DNA of 64,000 bases from UBA11346 sp038318565 (GCA_038318565.1 JBBQCI010000001.1:1-64000), one strand, 5' to 3'. Positions 26,228 to 35,988 are shown, counted from the first letter of the stretch. Program-made: numbers and translations. Notes: generated by a model from the sequence alone, not told the origin.

Positions 26228-26779
26228 ATGCCTATGCCGGACTGGATCGCCAACGACCCCCTCGCGCTGCCTGCCATCAAGGCTAGCTGCGTGCTCGTAT
26301 GTTATGCCCTAGCCATGTTGACGGCTCAGTTCGTCGCGATCCGGTTGGGACGAAACCACGGGCATGAGGCCGATCGCATCAAGCGGGCGCTGCACGCTGT
26401 CCGCATACTGCTGCGAACACTGTTCACTGTGGTATTGCTGATCGTATTGGGCGTCGACCTCGCTGGCATCCCGGCCTATCTGGGCAGTTTTCTGGCGGTA
26501 GTCGGCATGGCCCTATTCGCGCGTTGGAGCATCCTATCGAACATCACCTCAGGCCTGATCATCTTCGCTGCTAAAGATCTGAAGGTCGGCGACCGAGTGC
26601 GCATCCTTGATGAGAAGGAACCGATCGAGGGTGCAGTCACCGATTTCCGACTATGGAGCCTGGTACTTCGACGGGACGATGGACATTACGTCTATGTTCC
26701 GAACAGCCTAATGATCCAGCGACCTACCGTCCTTCTTGATCGGGCACACCTGGGTCGCACAACGCAGCTCCTGCAATAA
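26228..26779 (+). CDS. Small MscS-family mechanosensitive channel
   Basis: 183 residues, start 2 bp after the stop of the preceding disrupted gene. Two to three membrane helices (about 14-36, 58-78, 82-100) lead into the MscS pore and beta domain: ALFARWSILSNITSGLIIF, KVGDRVRIL, EGAVTDFRLWSLVLRRDDGHYVYVPNSLM. The C-terminal alpha/beta cage of full MscS (about 286 residues) is missing, so it is a minimal form. It probably releases solutes on osmotic downshock, though small forms may have other roles. Confidence 0.85.
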   Translation: MPMPDWIANDPLALPAIKASCVLVCYALAMLTAQFVAIRLGRNHGHEADRIKRALHAVRILLRTLFTVVLLIVLGVDLAGIPAYLGSFLAVVGMALFARWSILSNITSGLIIFAAKDLKVGDRVRILDEKEPIEGAVTDFRLWSLVLRRDDGHYVYVPNSLMIQRPTVLLDRAHLGRTTQLLQ

Positions 26780-26791
26780 ACGGGCTAATCG

Positions 26792-28105
26792 CTAGCTGGA
26801 TTTTTCGGATCCTGCCCAGGCGCGCAGCCGAGGCATGATTTCGGCAACCAGCAGAATCTTCAGGCAGGCTGCCACTGGCACGGCGAGCAACATGCCATAC
26901 AGCCCAGCCAGACTTCCGCCGGCCATCACCGCCAGCAAGATTAGCACTGGATGCAACTCAGTAGCCTTGCCTTGGATAATCGGATTCAATACGTAGTCCT
27001 CAATCGTCTGCGCAACCAGGTTGACGATTCCTGGCAAGATCAGAACCATCCACCAGCTGATCACCAGGCTGCCGTCTGCGCCAGTGCTGACATACCAGCC
27101 ACCGTCCTCGGGTTGTGCGATCAAATTGAGACCCAACAACAGCCAAGCGATCGGCAGTCCGACTGCGGCGAGGTAGGGGATGATACTGAACAGACCCACC
27201 GCCAGCCCGAGGATCAGACCGTAAGGCACGCCGACGATCGTCCAGCCGACCGCATAGATCATGCCGACGATGGCTGCCACCGTGAAGCGTCCGCGGATGA
27301 ACGAGCTGACCGTGGCATCCATGCGGGACACTAACGGCAGGATGCGATCGCGTGCGCGATGAGGCACCAGCGACCGACCCATCTCCAGCAATTCCGGCCA
27401 GCGCAACATGCAGGACACGGCGATGAACCCGGCGACCATGACAAAAAGTACGGTCGAGAATACTCCACCTACCAGGGTGACCACGCTGCGTCCGACGGTC
27501 GCCAGAGCATCGCCCAACCGGCCGCCAAGTTCGGCGGATACCGCGCTGGGGGCACGCAATTGCTCGCGGACCAGCTCTCGGATGTGCTTTTCGTCCAACG
27601 ACACGGGTAATTCCGCATCGGCCTTGGCCACCGGCCCGGGCTTGGGAGACGGCATCGCACCGGTAGGTTTTTCCAGGCCGATCTTCCACAGCAACCCATC
27701 GATCGCCGACGCCCGATCGCGCAGCCAGGACGGCCGCTGCTCGGCGATGATCCAGGCCCGGGCGTTGGCGACATATCGGTCGGCGTTGTCTGCAAGGTTG
27801 CTCGACTGGCGGAGAAGCGGCGGTACCACCAGGGCCAGCCCCAGCAGGCTTGTCAGGATGATGCCGCTGACCAGCGCGATCACCGCCCGCGTCCGGTTCA
27901 TCCGTGGCACCCTGATACACAGCCAAGCGACCACCGGTTCGAAGAGGTAGGCCAAGCCGAGGCCGAACAGCAGCGGCGCGGTCAGGAAGCTGAGCCGCGC
28001 GCTCAGCCACAGCACACCAAGAATGCAGGCCACTACGCAGATGTCCCGCAAGCCCTGGAATTCCCAGATGCGCCGCTCGTGCAGAGGTTTCGGATCGTCG
28101 CTCAT
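26792..28105 (-). CDS. AI-2E family transporter (TqsA/PerM-like)
   Basis: 437 residues from the ATG at 28105, which overlaps the stop of pfkA (TGATG); the open frame continues upstream inside pfkA but is a shadow. About eight membrane helices: a pair at the N-terminus, a soluble middle (about 80-200), then a cluster with the family block YLAAVGLPIAWLLLG and GIVNLVAQTIEDYVLNP followed by HPVLILLAVMAGGSLAGLYGM. Members export diverse small molecules or act as ion antiporters; the substrate cannot be read here. It converges on mscS with a 12-bp gap. Confidence 0.92.
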   Translation of the reverse strand: MSDDPKPLHERRIWEFQGLRDICVVACILGVLWLSARLSFLTAPLLFGLGLAYLFEPVVAWLCIRVPRMNRTRAVIALVSGIILTSLLGLALVVPPLLRQSSNLADNADRYVANARAWIIAEQRPSWLRDRASAIDGLLWKIGLEKPTGAMPSPKPGPVAKADAELPVSLDEKHIRELVREQLRAPSAVSAELGGRLGDALATVGRSVVTLVGGVFSTVLFVMVAGFIAVSCMLRWPELLEMGRSLVPHRARDRILPLVSRMDATVSSFIRGRFTVAAIVGMIYAVGWTIVGVPYGLILGLAVGLFSIIPYLAAVGLPIAWLLLGLNLIAQPEDGGWYVSTGADGSLVISWWMVLILPGIVNLVAQTIEDYVLNPIIQGKATELHPVLILLAVMAGGSLAGLYGMLLAVPVAACLKILLVAEIMPRLRAWAGSEKSS

Positions 28106-29400
28106 CAGCCGACCAACTGACCCTGACCGGTGGTCTCCAGGACGGTGCGCCACAACTCGCCGGTCGGTTCGACCTGCTTGCGTCCCTGCACCGCGATCTG
28201 GATCGGCACATGGGTCAACTGGCCGTTCCAGCTGCCGACGATCATGTCGGTACGACCGGTCATTGCCGCGTGCACGGCGGCATGGCCAAGGGCAGTGCAG
28301 AACACCTGATCCGCCGCATTGGCCGGAGCGGCACGGATGATGTAGCTGGGGTCGATATACTTCATTGCATGCTCGATGCCCTTGGCGTGCAGGTGCGCAC
28401 CGATGCGCTCCTTGAGAAAGATGCCGATGTCCTGATGCAACTTGTTGCCTGACGCGTCGCGCCGGTCGTCGCACTTGGGCATGAGATCCTGGCCGGCGCC
28501 TTCGGCGACGACGACCACGGCATGACCACGCTTGGGCAGCCGGCGTTCGAGACAGGCCAAAAGACCGTTCTCGCCTTCCAGCGCGAACGGCACCTCGGGG
28601 ACGAGGCAGTAGTTGACGTCGCTGGCGGCGATCGAGGCGGCGGCGGCGATGAAGCCGGAGTCGCGGCCCATCAGGCGGACCAGGCCGATGCCGTTGATTG
28701 CGCATTCCGCCTCGGTGTTGGCAGCCGTGATGGCGTCACGCGCGATACCGACGGCAGTTTCAAAGCCGAAGGTCTTCTGCACCCAGCTAATGTCGTTGTC
28801 GATCGTCTTGGGAATGCCGACCACCGCGATGGGCAGACCGCGCTTGGCGATCTCCTCGTGGATCGCGTGCGTGCCGCGCTGCGTACCGTCGCCGCCAATA
28901 CTAAACAACATGTCGATCGAGTAGGCCTGTAGCGTGTCGACGATGGCACGCACGTCAGGTTTGATTCGCGCGCTGCCCAGGACCGATCCGCCGGTCCGCG
29001 CGATTGCCTTCATGCGATCGCGCTCAAGCGAACGGATGCCAGCGCTGCGGCCCGGCATCAGTCCGGCATATCCGTTGGGCACGCCAAGGATGCGCCCGAC
29101 CCCGTAGTGGTGGTGCAGACTCATGAATACCGCGCTGATCACCGCATTGAGTCCAGGGCACAACCCGCCGCTAGTGAGGATCGCCGCTGTGGTCGCGGTT
29201 GGATCGAAGGCGATCAGTTCGCGGGGACCGGCGCGCTCGAACGAACAGATACGGTCGCCGTCCGGCGCGACGTCGATGAGCACCCGCGAATCGTCTGGCG
29301 TGTAGACGATACTCGGGCCTTGGCCGCGACCGGCATGGCGATGCGTCGTCGGCGTGGCAGCCGGACGGATCCGAGCGACCTGGAAAGCTGCCGGGGTCAT
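28105..29400 (-). CDS. pfkA: 6-phosphofructokinase, ATP-type of the 'long' group
   Basis: Phosphorylates fructose-6-phosphate in glycolysis; 431 residues, longer than E. coli PfkA (320) because of an N-terminal extension of about 70 residues. Active-site blocks: TSGGLCPGLN 76-85, GGDGT 169-173, PKTIDND 197-203, and RLMGRDSGFIA. Gly rather than Asp after GGD favours ATP over pyrophosphate as donor; Lys in PKTIDND is seen in the trypanosomatid/plant-like ATP enzymes. It is translated just ahead of the AI-2E gene with stop/start overlap and 2 bp after ppk2. Confidence 0.93.
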   Translation of the reverse strand: MTPAAFQVARIRPAATPTTHRHAGRGQGPSIVYTPDDSRVLIDVAPDGDRICSFERAGPRELIAFDPTATTAAILTSGGLCPGLNAVISAVFMSLHHHYGVGRILGVPNGYAGLMPGRSAGIRSLERDRMKAIARTGGSVLGSARIKPDVRAIVDTLQAYSIDMLFSIGGDGTQRGTHAIHEEIAKRGLPIAVVGIPKTIDNDISWVQKTFGFETAVGIARDAITAANTEAECAINGIGLVRLMGRDSGFIAAAASIAASDVNYCLVPEVPFALEGENGLLACLERRLPKRGHAVVVVAEGAGQDLMPKCDDRRDASGNKLHQDIGIFLKERIGAHLHAKGIEHAMKYIDPSYIIRAAPANAADQVFCTALGHAAVHAAMTGRTDMIVGSWNGQLTHVPIQIAVQGRKQVEPTGELWRTVLETTGQGQLVG

Positions 29401-29402
29401 GC

Positions 29403-30296
29403 TCAGGCTTTCGGCTTCTTCTCGGCATTCAGCATCTTGCGAGCCGCAGCCAGTTCTGACTTCTTGGCCTCAGAGACGATCGGATAGTCGAGGTTGAGCG
29501 ACTCCAGTGCATCGACGATCGCGGAGGCGACGACCACCCTGCTGAACCACTTATGATCGGCCGGCACCACATACCACGGCGCATGCTTGGTAGCAGTGGC
29601 GCGGATCATCTCCTGATAGGCATCCTGGTACTCGTCCCAATGCTGCCGTTCGACCACATCACTGGAACTGAACTTCCAATTGCGCGCCGGGTCGTCGAGG
29701 CGCTTCATGAAGCGCTCCTTCTGCTCGCCCTTGCTGACATTGAGGAAGAACTTCCTCACAATGGTGCCATTGCGCGAGATATGCTTCTCAAAGTCGTTGA
29801 TCGACTCGTAGCGCTCGTTCCAGATGTTCTTGGTGATCTGCTTGCGCGGCATGCGCTGCCTATCGAGGTAGGTGGGGTGCACCTTCACCACCAGCACCTC
29901 TTCGTAATAGCTACGGTTGAATATGCCGATGCGTCCGCGCTCCGGCAGGCATTTGGTGGTGCGCCAAAGAAAGTCGTGATCGAGTTCCTCGGTCGAGGGA
30001 GTCTTGAAGGAATAGACCTGGCAGCCCTGCGGGTTGATGCCTGACATGACGTGCTTGATCGTGCCGTCCTTGCCGGCCGCATCCATGGCCTGGAAGATGA
30101 GCAGCAGCGACCAGCTGTCGTCGGCGTAGAGCTTGTCCTGCAGCTTGGTCAGACGATCGACGCCCTCGGCGAGCAACTTCTCCGCCGCGTCCTTGTCGTC
30201 GAAGCCGTTGGTGTTTGTTGGATCCCAGTCCTTGAGTCGGAAATTTTTGCCCTTGGTCACCTTGTAATGGTCGGCGAAGTCAGAGGTCTTGCTCAT
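29403..30296 (-). CDS. ppk2: Polyphosphate kinase 2 (polyphosphate:nucleotide phosphotransferase)
   Basis: Uses polyphosphate to phosphorylate nucleoside mono- or diphosphates; 297 residues from the ATG at 30296, which has GGAGA upstream; the earlier start at 30371 is unsupported. Walker A-like QAMDAAGKDGTIKHV, lid segment NRSYYEEVLVVKVHP, and KFFLNVSKGEQKERF are PPK2 marks. The order and length fit the single-domain class I/III enzymes; which nucleotide is used cannot be fixed. Adjacency to pfkA suggests an energy-metabolism operon. Confidence 0.94.
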   Translation of the reverse strand: MSKTSDFADHYKVTKGKNFRLKDWDPTNTNGFDDKDAAEKLLAEGVDRLTKLQDKLYADDSWSLLLIFQAMDAAGKDGTIKHVMSGINPQGCQVYSFKTPSTEELDHDFLWRTTKCLPERGRIGIFNRSYYEEVLVVKVHPTYLDRQRMPRKQITKNIWNERYESINDFEKHISRNGTIVRKFFLNVSKGEQKERFMKRLDDPARNWKFSSSDVVERQHWDEYQDAYQEMIRATATKHAPWYVVPADHKWFSRVVVASAIVDALESLNLDYPIVSEAKKSELAAARKMLNAEKKPKA

Positions 30297-30433
30297 GAAC
30301 AGGTCTCCTGGGTGCGCAAGCTGGCAACCGCAGGCGTGTTGCAACCGGAGGCCGGTCGCCGTGTCCATCAAGAACTCTGGTTCCAGAATCCACGCCCGGG
30401 TGTGAAACCCTGTCTGGAGATACGTGGTCTTGA

Positions 30434-30439
30434 ATTATA
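30434..30439 (-). promoter_or_regulatory. TATAAT -10 element before ppk2
   Basis: A perfect TATAAT on the minus strand, 138 bp before the ppk2 start, just after the prfB stop. The -35 region at 17 bp (AAAGAC) is weak. It is the best candidate for the ppk2-pfkA-AI-2E operon promoter. Confidence 0.45.
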
Positions 30440-30447
30440 CCGAAATG

Positions 30448-31596
30448 TCAGTCCGCGTCTTTCATCGCTGACTTGCGGTCGGGCCGCCCAGCTATGACCC
30501 AGCGGAGGTAGGCGTCAAGAAATGGCTGCAATTCGCCATCAAGGACGGCCTGGATCTGGCCGGTCTCATGGCCGGTGCGCAGGTCTTTGACCATCTGGTA
30601 GGGCATCATCACGTACGAGCGGATCTGGTAGCCCCAGCCGATCGTGCCGCGTTCGCCGCCGAGCGCCTTCAACTCATCAAGCCGCTCAGAATCCTTCAGC
30701 TGCTGCACGCGCGAGATCAGCATCTTCATCGCCGCGCCCTTGTTCTGCACCTGACTACGCTCGGCCTGACAGGCGACCACCACGCCAGTGGGTATATGGG
30801 TCAGGCGTACGGCCGAGTCCGTCTTGTTGACGTGCTGACCACCGGCCCCGCCAGCCCGATAGGTATCGACGCGCAGCTCTTTCTCGTCGATCACGACATC
30901 ACCGACGTCGTCTAGCTCGGGGGTGACCTCGACCGCGGTGAAACTGGTCTGGCGACGAGCGTTGGCGTCGAACGGGCTGATGCGCACCAGACGGTGCGTG
31001 CCCATCTCGCACTTCATGTAGCCGTACGTGTTCTCGCCGCTGATGCGCAGGGTACAGCCCTTGATGCCGGCGCCTTCGCCGGGCATCATGTCGAGAACTT
31101 CCAGCTTCCAGCCTACTGCGACGCAATGCGCCGCGTACATGCGAAACAGCATCTCGCCCCAGTCCTGACTTTCCGTGCCGCCAGCGCCTGGGGTGATACG
31201 CAGAAAGATGTTGCAATGGTCGTATTTACCGCCGAGGGCGAGCTTCAACTCCAGCGCTTCATAGGCAGTCAACATACGGGCGTGGTCGGCGTTGATCTGG
31301 GCGATGGTGGCCTGGTCGTTCTCGGATTCGGCCAGTTCCAGCAGCTCAAGATTGTCCTTCACCGCATGGCGCATGTCGAGACATGGCTGGGAGACCGAAC
31401 GGGTGGATTTCAGCTCCATGACCTGGACCTGGGCGCGGACCTGGTCGACCCAGAAGTCGGCCTCGCTCATGCGCGCCTCAAGCCGGGCAATCAGCTGCAA
31501 CTTGGCATCTAGCGACACCACGCCGGCGAATTGCTCGACCTTTTTCTGGAGTTCAATGTATCGGTCGCGGAGCTCACCCATGGGGCGGATGAGCAT
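30448..31596 (-). CDS. prfB: Peptide chain release factor 2
   Basis: Recognises UGA/UAA stop codons and releases the peptide; 382 residues as drawn. SPF tripeptide at 207-209 identifies RF2, and GGQ at 252-254 catalyses hydrolysis. The reading frame is continuous: the usual autoregulatory +1 frameshift (UGA near codon 25) is absent, since the N-terminal helix reads straight through. The start may be the second Met (31581). It is divergent from the ABC exporter at 31658 with about 60 bp between. Confidence 0.96.
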   Translation of the reverse strand: MLIRPMGELRDRYIELQKKVEQFAGVVSLDAKLQLIARLEARMSEADFWVDQVRAQVQVMELKSTRSVSQPCLDMRHAVKDNLELLELAESENDQATIAQINADHARMLTAYEALELKLALGGKYDHCNIFLRITPGAGGTESQDWGEMLFRMYAAHCVAVGWKLEVLDMMPGEGAGIKGCTLRISGENTYGYMKCEMGTHRLVRISPFDANARRQTSFTAVEVTPELDDVGDVVIDEKELRVDTYRAGGAGGQHVNKTDSAVRLTHIPTGVVVACQAERSQVQNKGAAMKMLISRVQQLKDSERLDELKALGGERGTIGWGYQIRSYVMMPYQMVKDLRTGHETGQIQAVLDGELQPFLDAYLRWVIAGRPDRKSAMKDAD

Positions 31597-31657
31597 TGGG
31601 AATCCGCGGCGCGGGCAAGCGGATTGGCGAAGCCGGGCCGGGGCCTAGTCTCTGGAC

Positions 31658-33457
31658 ATGATGAGACATGGTGACTGGCCGGTGATCCGACGGGCTTTGG
31701 GTAATGGCTGGGTCTACAAATGGTCCATCGCCCTGACCGTGGGCTGCAATGCGGCAGCCGCCTATTTCTTCACCAGCCTGCTGACCTCTGGTGAAGGCCT
31801 GATGCGCGCCGTCGGCGCCGCGGCCAATGTCGCGCCGGGCCTGCCGCCGGATGCCGCGATCGCCGGCAGCTTTTACGCCATCGCTATGAAGATGGCCGTG
31901 CTGGCGGTTCCGGCCGCGCTGGCTGCCTACGGTGCCTGGTGGTTCGGACAAATGGTCGCCAACCTGACTATGCGCGATCTGCGTAATCGCACCCTGGCCC
32001 ATCTCGTCGGCCTGGAACTGCGTTTCCACCACGATCTGTCGCGCGGCGACCTGCTGACCCGCCTGACCAACGATCTCAACCAGATGCTACGCCTCCAACA
32101 ATTGGTTTATGGCAAGTTCCTGCAAAAGCCGGTGCTGGCGATCGGGGCGACGGTAGCCTTGTTCTTCATCGACTGGCGGCTCGCGGTCGGCATCTGCGCG
32201 GTGCTCGCTCCGACCGGGCTGATCATCTGGCCGATCATGACCCGCACGCGCGACCGCTCGCAGCGCGCACGGGAATCTCTGGAGCGCAATTTCGGCGTAC
32301 TTGAGCAGATCACCGCTGGGATCAAGGTGATCAAGGCGATGGGTTCGGCCGAGCGCGAGGTCGCACGCTACAGCAGATCGAACGACGACCTGGTGAACGC
32401 AAACATGCGTCTGGCGCGGACCCGCTCACAAAGCGATGCGATCACCTTCTTCGCCATCTTCGCGCTAACCGGCGCCGGCATGGCGATGTCCGGCTGGCTC
32501 TACCTGCATGGCTTGGTCGAACCGGCCAAGCTGATGAATTTCCTCCTCGTCCTCGGTGTGCTGATCAACAGTCTCCGTGAGTCGCAACGCGGCTGGAGCG
32601 AACTCCAAGAGCAGGTCCCTTCGGCGGAACGCGTCTATCAGTTGCTCGACCGGCCGAGCGCCATCCCCGATGATCCCAGTGCACCTGCCTGCCCGGTCCC
32701 TCGCCAGAGCATTCGCCTGGAAGGCGTCCGCTTCTCCTATGCGATTGGTGCCAACGACGTGCTGCGCGGCATCGACCTGGAGATTCCGATCGGGCGAACA
32801 ACCGCTCTGGTCGGCAAGTCCGGCGGCGGCAAATCGACGCTGCTGGATCTGCTGCCGCGCTTCCACGACGTCACTGGCGGGCGCATCACCTGGGACGGCG
32901 CCGACCTGCGCTCCTTCCGCCTGTCGACCATCGCCCCCCACTTCGCGATCGTCGGCCAGGAGCCGTTCCTGTTCGACGACACTCTGCGCGCCAACATCGC
33001 CTTTGGCCGCCCCGAGGCCGACCAGGCCGCCATCGAGCAGGCTGCCCGCCGCGCCAATCTGCATGATGATGTCCTGCGCCTGGAGGGCGGCCTGGGGTAC
33101 GAGACGCGGGTCGGCGACCGCGGCGGACGTCTGTCCGGCGGCCAGCGTCAACGCGTCGCCATCGCCCGTGCCCTGCTGCGCGATGCGCCGATCCTGCTCC
33201 TCGATGAACCGACCAGCGCGCTGGATGCCCAGAGTGAACAGCATGTTCAGGCCGCCTTGGCGGAACTGATGAAGGGGCGGACCGTGATCGTCGTCGCCCA
33301 TCGCCTCGCCACGGTCCAGCACGCCGACCGCATCTACGTATTGGCTGACAAGGAGGACCCGCAGCCAGGTACGGTGCTGGAATGGGGCAGCCATGCGGAA
33401 TTGGTAGCGCGGGGTGGCCGCTATGCCGAACTGGTACGGCTGCAGCGCCTGGACTGA
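31658..33457 (+). CDS. MsbA-like ABC exporter (fused membrane and ATPase domains)
   Basis: 599 residues: six membrane helices (about 22-330) and a nucleotide-binding domain (about 350-595). Walker A GKSGGGKST, Q loop GQEPFLFDD, signature LSGGQRQR, Walker B ILLLDEPTSALD and switch His AHRLATV are present. Typical size and order for lipid A/lipid flippases or drug exporters of the homodimeric type. A specific substrate cannot be read. It starts 60 bp from divergent prfB. Confidence 0.92.
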   Translation: MMRHGDWPVIRRALGNGWVYKWSIALTVGCNAAAAYFFTSLLTSGEGLMRAVGAAANVAPGLPPDAAIAGSFYAIAMKMAVLAVPAALAAYGAWWFGQMVANLTMRDLRNRTLAHLVGLELRFHHDLSRGDLLTRLTNDLNQMLRLQQLVYGKFLQKPVLAIGATVALFFIDWRLAVGICAVLAPTGLIIWPIMTRTRDRSQRARESLERNFGVLEQITAGIKVIKAMGSAEREVARYSRSNDDLVNANMRLARTRSQSDAITFFAIFALTGAGMAMSGWLYLHGLVEPAKLMNFLLVLGVLINSLRESQRGWSELQEQVPSAERVYQLLDRPSAIPDDPSAPACPVPRQSIRLEGVRFSYAIGANDVLRGIDLEIPIGRTTALVGKSGGGKSTLLDLLPRFHDVTGGRITWDGADLRSFRLSTIAPHFAIVGQEPFLFDDTLRANIAFGRPEADQAAIEQAARRANLHDDVLRLEGGLGYETRVGDRGGRLSGGQRQRVAIARALLRDAPILLLDEPTSALDAQSEQHVQAALAELMKGRTVIVVAHRLATVQHADRIYVLADKEDPQPGTVLEWGSHAELVARGGRYAELVRLQRLD

Positions 33458-33526
33458 GCGCGTCGTTTCAAACGTTGCATAACAGGGACTTGCACCTGTG
33501 GCCCCCACGCGGCACAAAGCACCCCC

Positions 33527-35302
33527 ATGATCAGCCGCTCACTCCTCTTGTGTGCATCCAGCATCCCCCTCCTCCTGGTCGGCTGCAAGAATGCCGTCGA
33601 TGTCCGCCAGGAGATGGTCTACGACGTCCAGACCAAGGCTTTTGAACAGGCCATTCCCAAGGTCAACGGTCTATACGACTGCGTCCTGAAGGGTGAACTC
33701 CCCGAGAGCGGCGCCAGCAAGGTTGCCGAAATGGATGACATCTCGGATAAGAACGAGCTGATCTGGCAGATGGAGCGCGGCTCGATCGACAGCATGCGCT
33801 TCAACAGCGCCGGCGTGAAACAACACCTCGACCGTGCCTCGCAACTGGTCGGCGAACGGCGCACCGCCTCGCTGACCCGCGCAATCGGCACCTACCTGGC
33901 CAACGACACCGCCCAGGAATATGCCGGCAACGGTTTCGAGCACGTCCTGGTCGACTACTACCGCTCGCTTGCTGCCTTGATGTCTGCGCAGCGCCTGCAA
34001 GGCATCATGCCGGCCACCGGCGACGAGCCCTGGGACAAGGACACGGCGGTCCAGGCGATGAACAACATCGCCCGCGGCATGGCCATCGAGCGCATCCAGT
34101 TCAACAAGGACAACGCGCCCGACCTGCGCTACTTCGACGATCCCTACGCCCGCTTCATCGCCGCCTGCATGGTCCTGGCGACCCCGCCAGAACTGCGAGC
34201 TGGCGATGACATGGGGTTTGCCTGGACCATGCTGTCCACCGCCTGCAAGTCGTACGTCAAGCAGTCGACCGTGCTCGGTGGGGCAGAAGGCATGCGCTAC
34301 GAAGTGCCGAAGATACCAACGCCAGTCTTGCAGCTGACCCTGACGGTCGGCAGCATGTATGACCCGGTGGGGCTGAATACCCTGGTGCAAGACCTCGGCA
34401 TTTCGACGGAGGGATTCAAGTCGCCTGCGCTTGGCAAAGACAAGGGCATGGTGCTGGTGATCAACCACACCGATTGGATCACCCCGACCGACCGTCTAGA
34501 GATCAATTTCACTGCTGGCATCTGGGCCGGACCAAGCGTCAGCGAAGCGGAACGCCTGCGCGGCGTCAGCGTCACTCCGATCTACGCAGGCTGGTCGACG
34601 GCCTGGGCCAAGGGCCCTGGTTCGACCAAGGCCACTGGATGGACGGTCGCCCTGGCCGCCTTTGGCGAAGGTGCTCGCCTGTTCGGCCAGCTGGCTCCAG
34701 GGACCTGGATTGGCTTTGAAATGCCGACCCACCGCGAAGACGTTCCCATTGCACCGCCTGGCATGGCCGTATTCGGTGAGGAAGAACAGCCCCTGGTGGT
34801 CACCTCTGACTTCGACGCCTATGCTCGCGCGACCCTCAAGGACCTGCAGCCAGGGGTGTTGACCAAGACCTTGGCCCGTACCCTGACCAAGCACATTTCG
34901 GCCGAGGTGGTGGCCGCCGGAGCCCGGGAGGCAACCAAGGACAAGGGCGCTGGAGAACAAATCGGCGGCTGGCTGGTCGGTCTCGGTGCACATGCTTTGG
35001 CATCGGCCAGCGAAGTGGCCGACACGCGCCACTGGGGTCTGCTTCCCGATCACATCGAGACCTCACTGGCGGTGGTCACTGCCGGCAAGCTGCGCGTAGC
35101 GGTGCGCCAAGCGAATGGGTCGACCGAGATGGGCGACATTACCGTCCCGGCTGGGCGCCTAGTCATCGTACCAGTACGCACCTTCCCCAGACCGGTTGCC
35201 TGCCCGTATCCTGGTGGTCCACCAGTGGTTCCGGCTCCAGCCGCTCCAGCTCCAGCTCCAGCTCCAGCCCCGGCTGCCGCCCCGGCTCCGGCAGGAAAAT
35301 GA
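33527..35302 (+). CDS. COG3014-like lipoprotein
   Basis: 591 residues with a lipoprotein signal (lipobox LLVGC, Cys at about 20) and a Pro/Ala repeat tail (PAPAPAPAPA) at the end. The central part (FNSAGVKQHLDRASQLV ... YAGNGFEHVLVDYYRSLAAL ... DPYARFIAACMVL) matches the COG3014-type envelope lipoprotein fold, a helical repeat. The second half (about 290-560), with EINFTAGIWAGPS and TGWTVALAAFGEG, is less familiar. It is first of a four-gene plus-strand cluster with LpoB-like, kinase and LPP20 genes. Function unknown; outer membrane location likely. Confidence 0.8.
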   Translation: MISRSLLLCASSIPLLLVGCKNAVDVRQEMVYDVQTKAFEQAIPKVNGLYDCVLKGELPESGASKVAEMDDISDKNELIWQMERGSIDSMRFNSAGVKQHLDRASQLVGERRTASLTRAIGTYLANDTAQEYAGNGFEHVLVDYYRSLAALMSAQRLQGIMPATGDEPWDKDTAVQAMNNIARGMAIERIQFNKDNAPDLRYFDDPYARFIAACMVLATPPELRAGDDMGFAWTMLSTACKSYVKQSTVLGGAEGMRYEVPKIPTPVLQLTLTVGSMYDPVGLNTLVQDLGISTEGFKSPALGKDKGMVLVINHTDWITPTDRLEINFTAGIWAGPSVSEAERLRGVSVTPIYAGWSTAWAKGPGSTKATGWTVALAAFGEGARLFGQLAPGTWIGFEMPTHREDVPIAPPGMAVFGEEEQPLVVTSDFDAYARATLKDLQPGVLTKTLARTLTKHISAEVVAAGAREATKDKGAGEQIGGWLVGLGAHALASASEVADTRHWGLLPDHIETSLAVVTAGKLRVAVRQANGSTEMGDITVPAGRLVIVPVRTFPRPVACPYPGGPPVVPAPAAPAPAPAPAPAAAPAPAGK

Positions 35303-35353
35303 TGACCGGCCGCGCCGGCTGCTAGCCTCTAACCACCTCCTAAGGATCCGCTC

Positions 35354-35953
35354 ATGAGCAAGCTTCTCTCCATCGCCCTCGTTCCCGCCATGGCCCTAGG
35401 GGTTCTCGCCCTGCCCGGCTGCGGCGAGAAGACCGTCATCCGCACGCAATCGGACGCCGCCAAGGACCTGTCCGGCCGTTGGAACGACGTGGACACGAAG
35501 AACACCGTGCACGAGATCGTCGACAAGGCGATGAAGGCCCCGTGGCCCGAACGCTTCACCGTCGAGCACAAGCGCAACCCAGTCATCGCGATTGGCAAGT
35601 TCATCGCCCGGGCCGAAGGCGAGGTCATCAACACCAGTCTGATCACCAACGCCCTGGTCGAAGAGTTCGTCAACTCGGGCAAGATCGACGTTCTGTCTGA
35701 CCCCGAGGAAACGCGCAAGATCCTGGAAGACCAGGCCGCCTACGCCGAAAAGGCCAAGGAACTCGGCAAAGAGGCCGCTGCCGACTTCGTGCTGACCGGC
35801 TCCATCGGCGTGCAGAACGACCAGGAAGGCCGCCAAGCGGTCAAGTTCTACATCGTCGATTTCAGCATGACCGACATCCAGAGCCGCAAGCTGGTGTGGA
35901 AGAGCAGCTGCACCCCGATCCGCAAGGAAGTCGAACAGTCCAAGTGGAAGTGA
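35354..35953 (+). CDS. LpoB-like penicillin-binding protein activator lipoprotein
   Basis: 199 residues; lipoprotein signal with lipobox LALPGC, and AAGGAT before the ATG. The family core is clear: DLSGRWNDVDT, NPVIAIGKFIARAEGEVINTSLIT, ADFVLTGSIG, KFYIVDFSMTDIQSRKLVWK. LpoB proteins reach through peptidoglycan to activate class A PBPs in proteobacteria; in PVC bacteria the partner is uncertain. It lies 51 bp after the COG3014-type gene, a known neighbourhood in other phyla. A strong hairpin follows. Confidence 0.9.
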   Translation: MSKLLSIALVPAMALGVLALPGCGEKTVIRTQSDAAKDLSGRWNDVDTKNTVHEIVDKAMKAPWPERFTVEHKRNPVIAIGKFIARAEGEVINTSLITNALVEEFVNSGKIDVLSDPEETRKILEDQAAYAEKAKELGKEAAADFVLTGSIGVQNDQEGRQAVKFYIVDFSMTDIQSRKLVWKSSCTPIRKEVEQSKWK

Positions 35954-35988
35954 TGCCGCAGTCGCGTGCGCCGACCTGAATCAAAGCA

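Noticed and set aside
27000..28211. 403-residue minus-strand ORF inside the AI-2E gene
   Set aside because: Alternate frame of the AI-2E gene; Arg/His-rich composition and no domain.
28106..28705. N-terminal extension of the AI-2E frame into pfkA
   Set aside because: The extension is a shifted-frame translation of pfkA; the true ATG at 28105 overlaps the pfkA stop.
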